A stretch of 64,000 nt of DNA, taken from Candidatus Methylomirabilota bacterium. GTDB lineage: Bacteria; Methylomirabilota; Methylomirabilia; Rokubacteriales; CSP1-6. The stretch covers positions 1 to 64,000 of the forward strand of contig DATFYA010000088.1 of assembly GCA_035315345.1 (NCBI GenBank), written 5' to 3'. Under the pieces are notes generated by a model. The model had not been told where the DNA came from, made no database searches, and saw only the letters and a list, made by a program, of their open reading frames with translations. Each line of letters opens with the position of its first letter. Within the stretch, counting starts at the first letter, position 1. A program made the position numbers and the translations under genes. This document shows positions 24,886 to 32,819 of this stretch, in pieces.

Positions 24886-27153
24886 TTGTTCGCGGGAGCC
24901 ACGCTCCTGTTCGCCATGCAGCCGATGGTGGGCAAGATGATCCTGCCCCTGCTCGGCGGCACGCCGGCGGTCTGGAGCACCTGCATGGTGTTCTTCCAGG
25001 CCGCCCTGCTCGGCGGCTACGCCTACGCGCACGTGATCAGCGCGCGGCTGCGGCTCTCCCGGCAGGTGCCGGTGCACTTGATCGTGCTCGCTCTGCCGTT
25101 CCTGGTGCTGCCCCTGGCCGTCAACCCGGGCCTCCCGCGCGGCGGCGAGGGCAACCCGGTGCTGGACGTGCTCATCCTGCTCTCGGTCTCGGTGGGACTG
25201 CCCTTCCTGGCGGTGAGCGCGACCGCGCCGCTGCTGCAGCAGTGGTTCACCCGGACCGGGCATCCGGCGGCCCACGATCCCTACTTCCTCTACGCCGCGA
25301 GCAACCTGGGCAGCATGCTGGCCCTGCTGGGCTATCCGACGCTGGTCGAGCCCCACCTCCATCTGCAAGGGGCCTCCTGGCTCAGCCAGACGCGGCTGTG
25401 GACCGCCGGCTACGTGGGGCTCGTGCTCCTCGTCGCGCTCTGCGCGCTGACGCTCCGGTGGACGCCGGCCGGCGCGACCACCGGCGGGACGACGGTCGAG
25501 CCGCCCGAGGAATGGCCCGCCTGGCCGCGCCGGCTCTACTGGGTCGCGCTCGCCTTCGTGCCGTCGAGCCTGCTGCTCGGCGTCACCACCTACATCAGCA
25601 CCGACCTCGCCGCGGTGCCGCTCCTGTGGGTGCTGCCGCTCGCGATCTACCTGCTGACCTTCATCCTGGCCTTCGGCCGGTGGCCGCGCCGGCTGCATCG
25701 CCTGGTGGTGGCGGCCACGCCGGCGATGGTGCTGCTCGTCATCTTCCTGATGGTGTCGAGCCTGCCCGAGCGCATCTGGATCACGGTGCTGTGGCACTTC
25801 GGCCTGCTCTTCGTGGTCGCGCTGGCCGCCCACGGCGAGCTGGCGCAGGAACGGCCCGCACCGCGTCATCTCACCGAGTTCTACCTGCTGATGTCGATCG
25901 GCGGAGTGCTGGGCGGGGTCTTCAATGCCCTGGTCGCACCCCTCGTGTTCCGCTCGCTGATCGAGTACCCGCTGATGATGATCCTGGCGTGCGTGCTCCT
26001 GCTCGCCCCGCGCACGCCCGCGCTCGGCCTCGGCGCGGGCGCCGGGCGCGCCCTCGGGCTGGTGGCGATCGTCGCCGCGCTGGCCCTGGTCCTCTACTCC
26101 GAGTCGATCAAGGTGCGGACCGACTTCGCGTTCGTGGCGCGGGTGCTCGAGCTGAGCCGGGACTGGGTCGGCACGTGGCTCGATCCGGTCGAGCGCGCGG
26201 CCAACAAGTTCATGATCTACGGCCCGCCCATCGTGCTCGCCGGCTTCCTGTGGCGCCGGCCGCTGCACCTGGGCCTGGCCCTGGGCGCGGTGCTGCTGAT
26301 CTCGGGCTACGTGGACGCGCGCAACAACGATCAGATCCGCCAGAGCCGCTCGTTCTTCGGCGTCGTGCGCATCTCGCGCGATCACGACGCCACCGGCTAC
26401 ACCGAGCTGCGGCACGGCACCACCCTGCACGGCCGGCAGAGCCTCGAGCCGGCGCGCCGCGCGCAGCCGCTGTCCTACTATCAGCCGAAGGGACCGGTGG
26501 GCCAGCTCTTCGAGGAGCTGGACCGCCGGCCCGCGCCTCTCAGCATCGCGGTGGTCGGCCTGGGCACCGGCACCCTGGCCGCCTACGCGCGCCCGGGCGA
26601 CCGGGTGACCTTCTACGAGATCGACCGCCTCGTGCGCGACGTGGCCTTCAACCCCCGCTACTTCACCTACGCGGCGGACGCGCGCGACCGCGCGGTGAGC
26701 GTGCGGCTCGAGATGGGCGACGCGCGCATCCGGCTCGAGACGGTGAAGCGGGAGCGCCCGCAGGAGCGCTACGACGTGATCCTGGTGGACGCCTTCAGCT
26801 CCGACGCGATCCCGGTGCACCTGATCACCCGCGAGGCGTTCCGGCTGTACTTCGACATGCTGGCCGCGCGGGGCATCCTCGCCCTGCACATCTCCAACCG
26901 CTACCTGCGCCTCGAGCCGGTGGTGGCGAACCTCGCCGAGGACGGACGCTACGCCGCGATGGTCCAGCACGGCGACACCGGCGACATTCGCGGCGGCGTC
27001 GAGGCCAGCTGGGCGATCCTGGGCCGCCGGCCGGAGGACTTCGGGGCGCTGGCGTCCGATCCGCGCTGGACCGAGGCCTCGCTCGATCCGCAGCCCGCCG
27101 TCGGCATCTGGTCCGACGATTTCCACAACCTGCTGTCGGTGTTCAAGTGGTGA
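24886..27153 (+). CDS. Polytopic membrane protein fused to spermidine-synthase-like domain
   Basis: 755 aa from TTG 24886. About a dozen hydrophobic segments fill residues 1-470, including the N-terminal M-Q-P-M-V-G-K-M-I-L-P-L-L-G-G typical of fused MFS/spermidine synthase proteins. Residues about 530-740 form a class I methyltransferase-like fold with G-L-G-T-G-T-L-A, Y-E-I-D (acidic cofactor contact) and I-L-V-D-A-F-S-S-D-A-I-P-V-H-L. True polyamine activity is unproven in this family. Homology seems to extend upstream (L-L-L-Y-A-L-T-L-F-A-G); CTG 24853, with GGGGGGA six bases before it, may be the real start. Confidence 0.8.
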   Translation: MFAGATLLFAMQPMVGKMILPLLGGTPAVWSTCMVFFQAALLGGYAYAHVISARLRLSRQVPVHLIVLALPFLVLPLAVNPGLPRGGEGNPVLDVLILLSVSVGLPFLAVSATAPLLQQWFTRTGHPAAHDPYFLYAASNLGSMLALLGYPTLVEPHLHLQGASWLSQTRLWTAGYVGLVLLVALCALTLRWTPAGATTGGTTVEPPEEWPAWPRRLYWVALAFVPSSLLLGVTTYISTDLAAVPLLWVLPLAIYLLTFILAFGRWPRRLHRLVVAATPAMVLLVIFLMVSSLPERIWITVLWHFGLLFVVALAAHGELAQERPAPRHLTEFYLLMSIGGVLGGVFNALVAPLVFRSLIEYPLMMILACVLLLAPRTPALGLGAGAGRALGLVAIVAALALVLYSESIKVRTDFAFVARVLELSRDWVGTWLDPVERAANKFMIYGPPIVLAGFLWRRPLHLGLALGAVLLISGYVDARNNDQIRQSRSFFGVVRISRDHDATGYTELRHGTTLHGRQSLEPARRAQPLSYYQPKGPVGQLFEELDRRPAPLSIAVVGLGTGTLAAYARPGDRVTFYEIDRLVRDVAFNPRYFTYAADARDRAVSVRLEMGDARIRLETVKRERPQERYDVILVDAFSSDAIPVHLITREAFRLYFDMLAARGILALHISNRYLRLEPVVANLAEDGRYAAMVQHGDTGDIRGGVEASWAILGRRPEDFGALASDPRWTEASLDPQPAVGIWSDDFHNLLSVFKW

Positions 27154-28753
27154 GACGGAAGTGTCGGCGCCGACGCAAGATCTCCATCGCCGCGTTGCGG
27201 CCCGGCGCGCCCATCACCCCGCCGCCGGGATGGGCGGCCGCCCCGCAGAGATAGAGCCCGCGCACCGGCGTACGGTACGACGCCCAGCCGGGCAGCGGCC
27301 GCAGCGAGAAGAGCTGGCCGGGAGTCATCGCCCCCTGGAAGATGTTGCCGCCGGTCAGGTTGAAGACGCGCTCCAGGTCCGGCGGGGCCAGCACCTGGCG
27401 CGCCAGCACCGAGCGGCTGAAGTTGGGCGCGTACTCGTCGAGCAGCGCGAAGCACCGGTCCGCGAAGGCCTCGCGGGTGTCCTCCCACGTGGTGTCCCGG
27501 AGGGTATAGGGCGCGTACTGCACGAACATCGACATCAGGTGACGGCCGGGCGGCGCCACCGTGCCGTCCACCACCGAGGGAATCGTGCATTCGAGCACCG
27601 GACGCGCCGACGCCCGCCCGTACTTGGCGTCGTCGAACGCGCGCTCGATGTAGTCCGGGTCGGGGCAGATGTGGATGGTGCCCCGATGCTGCGGCCCCGG
27701 GGCCCGCCCGGGACACGCGAGGAAATCGGGCAGCTCGGACAGCGCCACGTTGATCTTGACCGAGGCGCTCTCGTACGAGATCCGCTCGACCGCGGCGCGG
27801 AAGGCGGGCGGCAGCGCCTCGGGGGCGAGCAAGCGCAGGAACGTCACGTGGGCGTCCGCGTTGCTCGCCACCACCGGCGCCCGGAATTCCTCCCCGTCGG
27901 CGAGCGCCACGCCCACGACACGGCCGTCGCGCACCAGGATCCGGCCGACATCGGCCTCGCAGCGGACCTCGACGCCCAGATCGCGCGCGGCGCGGGCCAG
28001 CGCCAGGGTGAGCCCGCCCATGCCGCCGCGCACGTAGCCCCAGACCCCGCGGCGCCCGTCGGTCTCGCCCATCACGTGATGGAGCAGCACGTAGCCGGTG
28101 CCGGGCATGGACGGGCTCGCCATCGCCCCGATGATCGCGTCGGTGGCCAGCGTGGCCTTGAGCACGGGGGATTCGAACCAGCGGTCCAGGATGGCGCGCG
28201 CGGGGCCGGTCAGCAGCTCGACGGCGTGCGAGGCGTCGTCGCCCAGTCGTCCGAGCGCGCGGCCGAGACCCCACAGGTCGTGGAGCCCGCGCAGGCCCGG
28301 CCGCATGAGGTCGGGCGGAGTCATGACGAGCGTGGGCTCGACGAGCGTGGCCACCCGCTCGAGCATGGCCTCGTACTCCGGATACCGGCCGGCGTCCCGG
28401 ACGCTGAACTTGGCGATCTCCCGCCGCGTCCATTCCGGGTCCGGGCCCAGGGTGAGCGATCGCCCGTCGGGCAGCGGGGTGAACGATGAGGGATTGCGCG
28501 CGAGCACCTCGAAGCCGTACTCGCGCAGGCGCAGGTCGTGCACGATCTCCGGGCGGAAGAGGCTGCTGACATAGGCGGCGGTGGACACCTTGAACCCTGG
28601 AAAGACCTCCTCGGTGACGCACGCGCCACCGACCACCGGCCGCCGCTCCAGCACGAGCACGCGCAGCCCCGCCCGCGCCAGGTAGCCGGCGGTCACCAGC
28701 CCGTTGTGACCGGCGCCGACCACGATCGCGTCGTGCCGAGCGGCGCGAGGCAT
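27143..28753 (-). CDS. CrtI/PYROXD2-family FAD-dependent oxidoreductase
   Basis: 536 aa. The FAD-binding start A-I-V-V-G-A-G-H-N-G-L-V-T-A-G-Y is followed by V-L-E-R-R-P-V-V-G-G-A-C-V-T-E-E, the phytoene-desaturase-type extension. The C-terminal L-Y-L-C-G-A-A-A-H-P-G-G-G-V-M-G-A-P-G is the second flavin-contact motif. Relatives include carotenoid desaturases and PYROXD2-like oxidases. No other carotenoid genes are nearby, so the substrate is unknown. It overlaps the 3' end of the convergent membrane protein gene by 11 bp. Confidence 0.85.
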   Translation of the reverse strand: MPRAARHDAIVVGAGHNGLVTAGYLARAGLRVLVLERRPVVGGACVTEEVFPGFKVSTAAYVSSLFRPEIVHDLRLREYGFEVLARNPSSFTPLPDGRSLTLGPDPEWTRREIAKFSVRDAGRYPEYEAMLERVATLVEPTLVMTPPDLMRPGLRGLHDLWGLGRALGRLGDDASHAVELLTGPARAILDRWFESPVLKATLATDAIIGAMASPSMPGTGYVLLHHVMGETDGRRGVWGYVRGGMGGLTLALARAARDLGVEVRCEADVGRILVRDGRVVGVALADGEEFRAPVVASNADAHVTFLRLLAPEALPPAFRAAVERISYESASVKINVALSELPDFLACPGRAPGPQHRGTIHICPDPDYIERAFDDAKYGRASARPVLECTIPSVVDGTVAPPGRHLMSMFVQYAPYTLRDTTWEDTREAFADRCFALLDEYAPNFSRSVLARQVLAPPDLERVFNLTGGNIFQGAMTPGQLFSLRPLPGWASYRTPVRGLYLCGAAAHPGGGVMGAPGRNAAMEILRRRRHFRLTT

Positions 28754-28804
28754 GACGCCATTATCGCCGAGCGCGGAGTGCCTCGCGCCGCCATCCCTGC
28801 TACG

Positions 28805-29020
28805 ATGGCGCGGATGCGCTCCGCGTCATCCGTCCGCGCGAGACTGATCCGGCTCGGCGTCGGCCTGTCGGCTTCGGCGGCGCTGGCCGCCTGCGCCACC
28901 GCCCCGATTCCGCCGACCTACTCGCAGGCCGAGCTCAAGGCCGAGTGTGAGCGGCATGGCTTCTGGTGGCACCCGGACGAGCTGACGGGGGGATTCTGCG
29001 AGCACGATAGTCAGATGTGA
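28805..29020 (+). CDS. Small lipoprotein
   Basis: 71 aa. An Arg-rich start and hydrophobic stretch end in L-A-A-C (Cys about residue 29), a good lipobox. The mature part is about 42 residues with C-E-R-H-G-F-W-W-H-P-D-E and a further Cys. The role is unknown. Its 3' end overlaps the end of a minus-strand membrane-protein gene by 86 bp. Confidence 0.6.
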   Translation: MARMRSASSVRARLIRLGVGLSASAALAACATAPIPPTYSQAELKAECERHGFWWHPDELTGGFCEHDSQM

Positions 29021-29171
29021 GGCGATCGCCCACCGCCTCGACGCCCTGGGCGACCGCGGCGCAGATCACGACGGGAATCGCGACCGCGACCCACACCACC
29101 CCGACCAGCACCGCCACCGTCACCACCAGGGCCACGCCGGTCATCACGAGCAGCAGCGCCGTCTTGATCAC
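28935..29171 (-). CDS. Small membrane protein
   Basis: 78 aa. Residues 3-45 are almost entirely hydrophobic (V-V-T-V-A-V-L-V-G-V-V-W-V-A-V), enough for one long or two short membrane spans, followed by a basic tail. The ATG overlaps the stop of the upstream zinc-ribbon gene (ATGA), and this coupling is the main evidence that it is real. The function is unknown. Confidence 0.5.
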   Translation of the reverse strand: MIKTALLLVMTGVALVVTVAVLVGVVWVAVAIPVVICAAVAQGVEAVGDRLTSDYRARRIPPSARPGATRSHAAHTRP

Positions 29172-29344
29172 GGCCCGACCTCTCGTTCGGCCGCCTGGCC
29201 CACGCTCGCCTCATACGCGGTATAGCCGCACGAGCGGCAGAGCAGAATCACCACCGTGCGGCCCCACCGCGTGAACCGCCGCAGCGTATCGAATCGGTCG
29301 CCGCACCGCGGGCACGCCTTCGCGTCCTGGCCTTCGCTCTCCAT
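29168..29344 (-). CDS. Small zinc-ribbon protein
   Basis: 58 aa. C-P-R-C-G (about residues 11-15) and C-R-S-C-G (about 37-41) form a four-cysteine zinc ribbon. AGGAGG lies seven bases before ATG 29344. It is translationally coupled to the small membrane protein downstream, so the pair may act together at the membrane. It is too short to assign further. Confidence 0.65.
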   Translation of the reverse strand: MESEGQDAKACPRCGDRFDTLRRFTRWGRTVVILLCRSCGYTAYEASVGQAAEREVGP

Positions 29345-29508
29345 GACGAATCCTCCTGCCTGCATGGGCAAGCGGCGTGCCGCGGCGCAAATCACCGGAA
29401 TGCCCGGTGTGGCGCAGGGAACCCGCCGGCAATGCGTCGGAAGGGCCGGGAAAGCTTTACCGGGGCCGCACATCCGGCCGCGGCTTTCGTGCTACGGTCC
29501 GTGAGGCC

Positions 29509-29986
29509 ATGACCCTCGAGCCGGTGACGCCGCGCCTGGAACGGCTGTGCCGGGTCACCGTGGAGATCGCCGAGCCCCTCGTGGTGGGCGACACCCCGCT
29601 CGGGCGGCGCCGCATCATCCCGATCACCGGCGGGCGGGTCGAAGGGCCGCGGCTGCAGGGCGTGGTGCTGCCGGGCGGGGCCGACTGGCAGCTCGTGCGC
29701 GCCGACGGCGGCGCGGTGCTCGAGGCGCGCTACACCATCCGCGCCGTCGATGGCGCGCTGATCTACGTGCGCAACATCCGGGTGTGCCACGCGCCACGGC
29801 CCGCCCGACGTGCTGGCGCGGCTCGGACGCGGCGAGTCGGTGGATCCCGCCGCCTACTACTTCCGCACCACGCCGCGCTTCGAGACCGGAGCGCCGTCGT
29901 ACGCCTGGCTCAACGACGTGGTCGCGGTGGGCTCGGCGGTGCGCCGGTCCGACGCGGTGATCCTGGACGTCTACGCGGTGACCTGA
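29509..29986 (+). pseudogene. DUF3237 protein gene broken by a 7-bp duplication
   Basis: The first 94 residues from ATG 29509 follow the DUF3237 pattern (L-C-R-V-T-V-E-I, then I-P-I-T-G-G-R-V-E-G-P-R-L-Q-G and G-A-D-W-Q-L). At 29786-29799 the 7-mer GCCACGC is followed by GCCACGG, a near-perfect tandem duplication. Removing seven bases restores V-C-H-G-P-P-D-V-L-A-R-L and the expected ending (Y-Y-F-R-T-T-P-R-F-E-T-G-A-P, then V-I-L-D-V-Y-A-V-T) with TGA at 29984-29986. The unbroken protein would be about 156 aa. As sequenced, the frame runs on with unrelated residues. The cause is either a real mutation or an assembly error. Confidence 0.8.
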
Positions 29987-30034
29987 GGCGGAACGGGTCG
30001 CTCGCCGGCGGGCGGATCGAGTCGCCCAGTCGGG

Positions 30035-31051
30035 CTAGCGGACGACGCGGTCGGCGCGGGCGATGACCGCGGGAGGCATCTTCAGGCCGAGGGCGCCCGC
30101 GGTCTTGAGGTTGAGCGCCAGCTCGAACTTGCTGGGCCGCTCCACCGGCAGCGAGCCGGGATTGGCGCCCTTGAGGATACGGTCCACGTAGCTGGCCACG
30201 CGGCCGTTGATCTCGGCCAGGCTCGGACCGTAGGACATGAGACCCCCGCTCTCCACGACCTCTTTCCAGTCGTACATGGCGGGGACGCGGTGCTGGGCCG
30301 CCAGCTGCACGATGCGATCGCGGTTGCTCGACAGCACCGCGTCACTGGTCACCACCATCGCCTGGGCGCCGCCGCGCAGGCTCGACTCGAAGGCAACCGG
30401 ATATTGCTCGGGCAGCCGCGCGTCGGCGACCTGGATGTCGATCGACATGCCCTTGGCGGTCGCCTCGAGCTCCCGCACTTCGCCTGCGCTGGCCGGGTTG
30501 CGCAGGTTGGCGAGCACCGCGACCCGCCGCAGCCCGGGCAAGCACTCGCGCAGCAGGTCGAGCCGCCGGCCGACCAGCTCGGGCACGTAGGTGGTGACGC
30601 CGGTGACGTTGCCGTCGGGCTTGGCGAGGCTCGAGACGAAGAGGCCGGCCACCGGGTCGGTCCCGCTCAGCATCACGATCGGGATCGTGGAGGTCGCGTT
30701 CTCCGCGGCCCGGATCGCGGGCGACGACACCGCGATGATGAGGTCCACGCCGGACCGCACGAGGTCGGCGGCCAGGTCGGGCAGGCGCTCGAAGTCCTCG
30801 TTGGCCGAGCGCACCTCGAAGCGAACGTCGCGGCCCTCGACGTAGCCCATCTCGCGCAGGCGCTGCCGCATCTCGGGCATGATCCCGCGCGGGGAGATCG
30901 CGGAGGGGGTCAGGAAGCCGATGCGCCAGGAGCGCGCGGGGGCCTGGGCCCCGGCCGGGCGCCCGATCAGCAGCACGCCGGTGGCCATGGCGGCGACGAA
31001 CGACCGGCGGTCGGCCGCGGAGCCGCCCGTCGGTGTCGAGGCTCTCGTCAT
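30035..31051 (-). CDS. ABC transporter substrate-binding protein (TrpX/ABC_sub_bind type)
   Basis: 338 aa. An Arg-containing leader (D-R-R-S-F-V-A-A-M-A-T-G-V-L) ends near residue 36 and could be a Tat-type signal. The mature part has the two-lobe pattern of the PF04392 group: I-G-F-L-T-P-S, L-R-E-M-G-Y-V-E-G-R-D-V, then I-P-I-V-M-L-S-G-T-D-P-V and G-N-V-T-G-V-T-T. No permease or ATPase is adjacent, so it is an orphan periplasmic receptor. The ligand is unknown. Confidence 0.85.
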   Translation of the reverse strand: MTRASTPTGGSAADRRSFVAAMATGVLLIGRPAGAQAPARSWRIGFLTPSAISPRGIMPEMRQRLREMGYVEGRDVRFEVRSANEDFERLPDLAADLVRSGVDLIIAVSSPAIRAAENATSTIPIVMLSGTDPVAGLFVSSLAKPDGNVTGVTTYVPELVGRRLDLLRECLPGLRRVAVLANLRNPASAGEVRELEATAKGMSIDIQVADARLPEQYPVAFESSLRGGAQAMVVTSDAVLSSNRDRIVQLAAQHRVPAMYDWKEVVESGGLMSYGPSLAEINGRVASYVDRILKGANPGSLPVERPSKFELALNLKTAGALGLKMPPAVIARADRVVR

Positions 31052-31080
31052 TGGAGTCGCGTTCTCTCCCGTCGTAGAAT
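31051..31080 (+). promoter_or_regulatory. Sigma-70-type promoter for the receiver gene
   Basis: TTGGAG (31051-31056) and TAGAAT (31075-31080) are 18 bp apart, upstream of the receiver gene at 31121. They leave about a 35-nt leader that contains the GGAGAGG ribosome site. The -35 overlaps the start codon of the divergent SBP gene. Confidence 0.4.
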
Positions 31081-31120
31081 AGCCGGAACCGCGACCACGT
31101 CAACCGTCACCGGAGAGGAC

Positions 31121-31498
31121 ATGGGACGAGCCCGCATCCTGGTCATCGACGACGAGCGCGCCGTGCGCGAGCTGATCTCGGACGCGCTCGCCATCGAGGG
31201 TCACGACGTCCACACCGCGGAGAACGGCAAGGAAGCGCTCGACCTCATCGGGCAGCACCGCTACGACCTGGTCTTCTGCGACCTGCGCATGCCCGAGATG
31301 GACGGGCAGCAGCTCTACGAGGAGGTCCAGCGCGACTACCCCCAGGTCCTCAAGCGGATCGTCTTCGTGACCGCGCAGGCCCATTCATCCGACTACGGGC
31401 CGTTCCTGCGCACCACCGGCATCCCGGTCATCGAGAAGCCCTTCACCCTGAGCCAGCTTCGCCAGATGGTCGACAAGATGGTCGGGCCGAGCCGCTAG
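31121..31498 (+). CDS. Single-domain response regulator (receiver)
   Basis: 125 aa. The acidic pocket I-D-D-E-R, phospho-acceptor Asp54 in V-F-C-D-L-R-M-P-E-M-D-G and the conserved Lys in E-K-P-F-T are all present. The R-I-V-F-V-T-A-Q-A-H-S segment resembles the receiver at 45552, so both may belong to one subfamily. There is no output domain and no adjacent kinase. ATG 31121 follows GGAGAGG. Confidence 0.88.
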   Translation: MGRARILVIDDERAVRELISDALAIEGHDVHTAENGKEALDLIGQHRYDLVFCDLRMPEMDGQQLYEEVQRDYPQVLKRIVFVTAQAHSSDYGPFLRTTGIPVIEKPFTLSQLRQMVDKMVGPSR

Positions 31499-31520
31499 GC
31501 TCGGGGCGCCGCCGGGCGGG

Positions 31521-32522
31521 TCAGCTCTGGCCCAGCCCCTTGAGGAAGTCCGCGTTGGTCGCGGTGAGCTTGAGGCGGCCGAGCAGCGCCTCCATCGCCT
31601 CCTGCGGCTTGGTCCCGGACAGCGCGCGGCGCAGCAGGTGGATCTTCTTCATCTCCTCCTCGGAGAAGAGCAGCTCCTCGCGCCGCGTGCCGGAGCGCAT
31701 CAGGTCGAACGAGGGGAAGATGCGACGGTCCGCCAGCTCGCGCGAGAGGTACAGCTCCATGTTGCCGGTCCCCTTGAACTCCTCGAAGATGATCTGATCC
31801 ATCCGCGAGCCGGTGTCCACCAGCACGGTGCCGATGATGGTGAGCGAGCCGCCCTCCTCGATCTTGCGGGCCGCTCCGAAGAACGCGCGCGGCATCTGGA
31901 AGGCGCGACTGTCGATGCCGCCCGACATGGTGCGGCCGCGGGCCGACAGCTCGTTGTTGTAGGCGCGGGTCATCCGGGTGAGAGAGTCGAACAGGATCAG
32001 CACGTCGCGCTTCTCTTCCACGATCCGCTTCGCTCGGTCGATGACTTGCTCGGTGACTTCGATGTGACGGCGGTAGGGATTGTCGTTGCTGGAGGCGACG
32101 ATCTCGGCCGACTTGCCGATCTGCATCCGGAAGTCGGTCACCTCCTCGGGTCGCTCGTCCACCAGCAGGACCATGACCACCACCTCGGGGTGGTTGGCCA
32201 GCACCGACTTGGCGATCTTCTGCAGCAGCATCGTCTTGCCGGTGCGGGGCGGCGCCACGATCAGGCCGCGCTGACCGCGGCCGATCGGCGCGATCATGTC
32301 CATCGCCCGCATCGACAGCTCGTCGGGGCTCAGCTCGAGCTTCAGCTTCTCGTAGGGCTGGACGGCGGTGAGGCCTTCGAAGAGGGACGGCGTGGGGGCA
32401 CGCGGGGCGGGGCGTGGGGGCATCGGGCCTCGGGGCCCTTGTCCCTGCCCCTGCCCTTGCCCCTGTGGCGGTCGATTTCCGGAATGCCGGCGGCGGTGCG
32501 ATCGCCTACTCAAGGGCCACAC
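31521..32522 (-). CDS. rho: Transcription termination factor Rho lacking the N-terminal RNA-binding domain
   Basis: 333 aa from GTG 32522. The ATPase core is intact: P-P-R-T-G-K-T (91-97), L-L-V-D-E-R-P-E-E-V-T, V-L-I-L-F-D-S (Walker B), G-T-G-N-M-E-L and S-G-T-R-R-E-E-L. Ordinary Rho is about 420 residues with a helical bundle and a cold-shock RNA-binding domain before the core. Here only a 46-residue basic and Gln-Gly-repeat stretch precedes L-F-E-G-L-T. No cold-shock-like sequence was found upstream in any minus frame. An ATG at 32423 would give a still shorter form. It may be a paralogue or a reduced Rho. Confidence 0.8.
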   Translation of the reverse strand: MWPLSRRSHRRRHSGNRPPQGQGQGQGQGPRGPMPPRPAPRAPTPSLFEGLTAVQPYEKLKLELSPDELSMRAMDMIAPIGRGQRGLIVAPPRTGKTMLLQKIAKSVLANHPEVVVMVLLVDERPEEVTDFRMQIGKSAEIVASSNDNPYRRHIEVTEQVIDRAKRIVEEKRDVLILFDSLTRMTRAYNNELSARGRTMSGGIDSRAFQMPRAFFGAARKIEEGGSLTIIGTVLVDTGSRMDQIIFEEFKGTGNMELYLSRELADRRIFPSFDLMRSGTRREELLFSEEEMKKIHLLRRALSGTKPQEAMEALLGRLKLTATNADFLKGLGQS

Positions 32523-32819
32523 TCATGGCACAGACACCTTTCGGTCCAGACAATGGAAAGCAGGCGACACGCTCCTCGCCGTGCTCCGGGGACCCCGTCA
32601 CTGCCGGGGAAGGGGGCAGCCGCCCGACTCGGCGGCGCCAACACTGACCCGAGTGTACCGGAAGCCGGGCGCGCCAACCAGCGAATCGAGAGCGCCCCGG
32701 CGAGGGTGTTCTTACCGGGTCGTTCGTACCCGTCCACGGGCTGAGCGAGGCGGCCGCCCCGCAACCACCGGGCGATCGAGCCGCGCGGCGCCGGCACATC
32801 GCTTGCTCCCTCCATCCGC
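32523..32819. other. Divergent intergenic region upstream of rho
   Basis: 297 bp between rho (minus) and the kinase-like gene (plus). A six-codon frame (M-S-V-A-L-E, stop) begins on the minus strand a few bases upstream of the rho GTG and overlaps it in another frame; it could be a leader peptide or chance. No further conserved ORF or clear promoter was recognised. Confidence 0.4.

Noticed and set aside
28166-28180. GGGGGATTCGAACCA resembles the 3' end of a tRNA gene on the minus strand
   Set aside because: It lies inside the conserved coding sequence of the CrtI-family oxidase (codons for W-F-E-S-P). No acceptor, D or anticodon arms could be fitted around it.
32430-32470. Hexamer-like CCCTTG/CCCCTG repeats considered as a CRISPR or regulatory array
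   Set aside because: It is a coding microsatellite giving the Gln-Gly run of Rho, without spacers.
32502-32526. Six-codon leader peptide (M-S-V-A-L-E) before rho
   Set aside because: It is too short to judge, has no ribosome site, and no attenuator hairpins were recognised. It is mentioned in the intergenic entry only.
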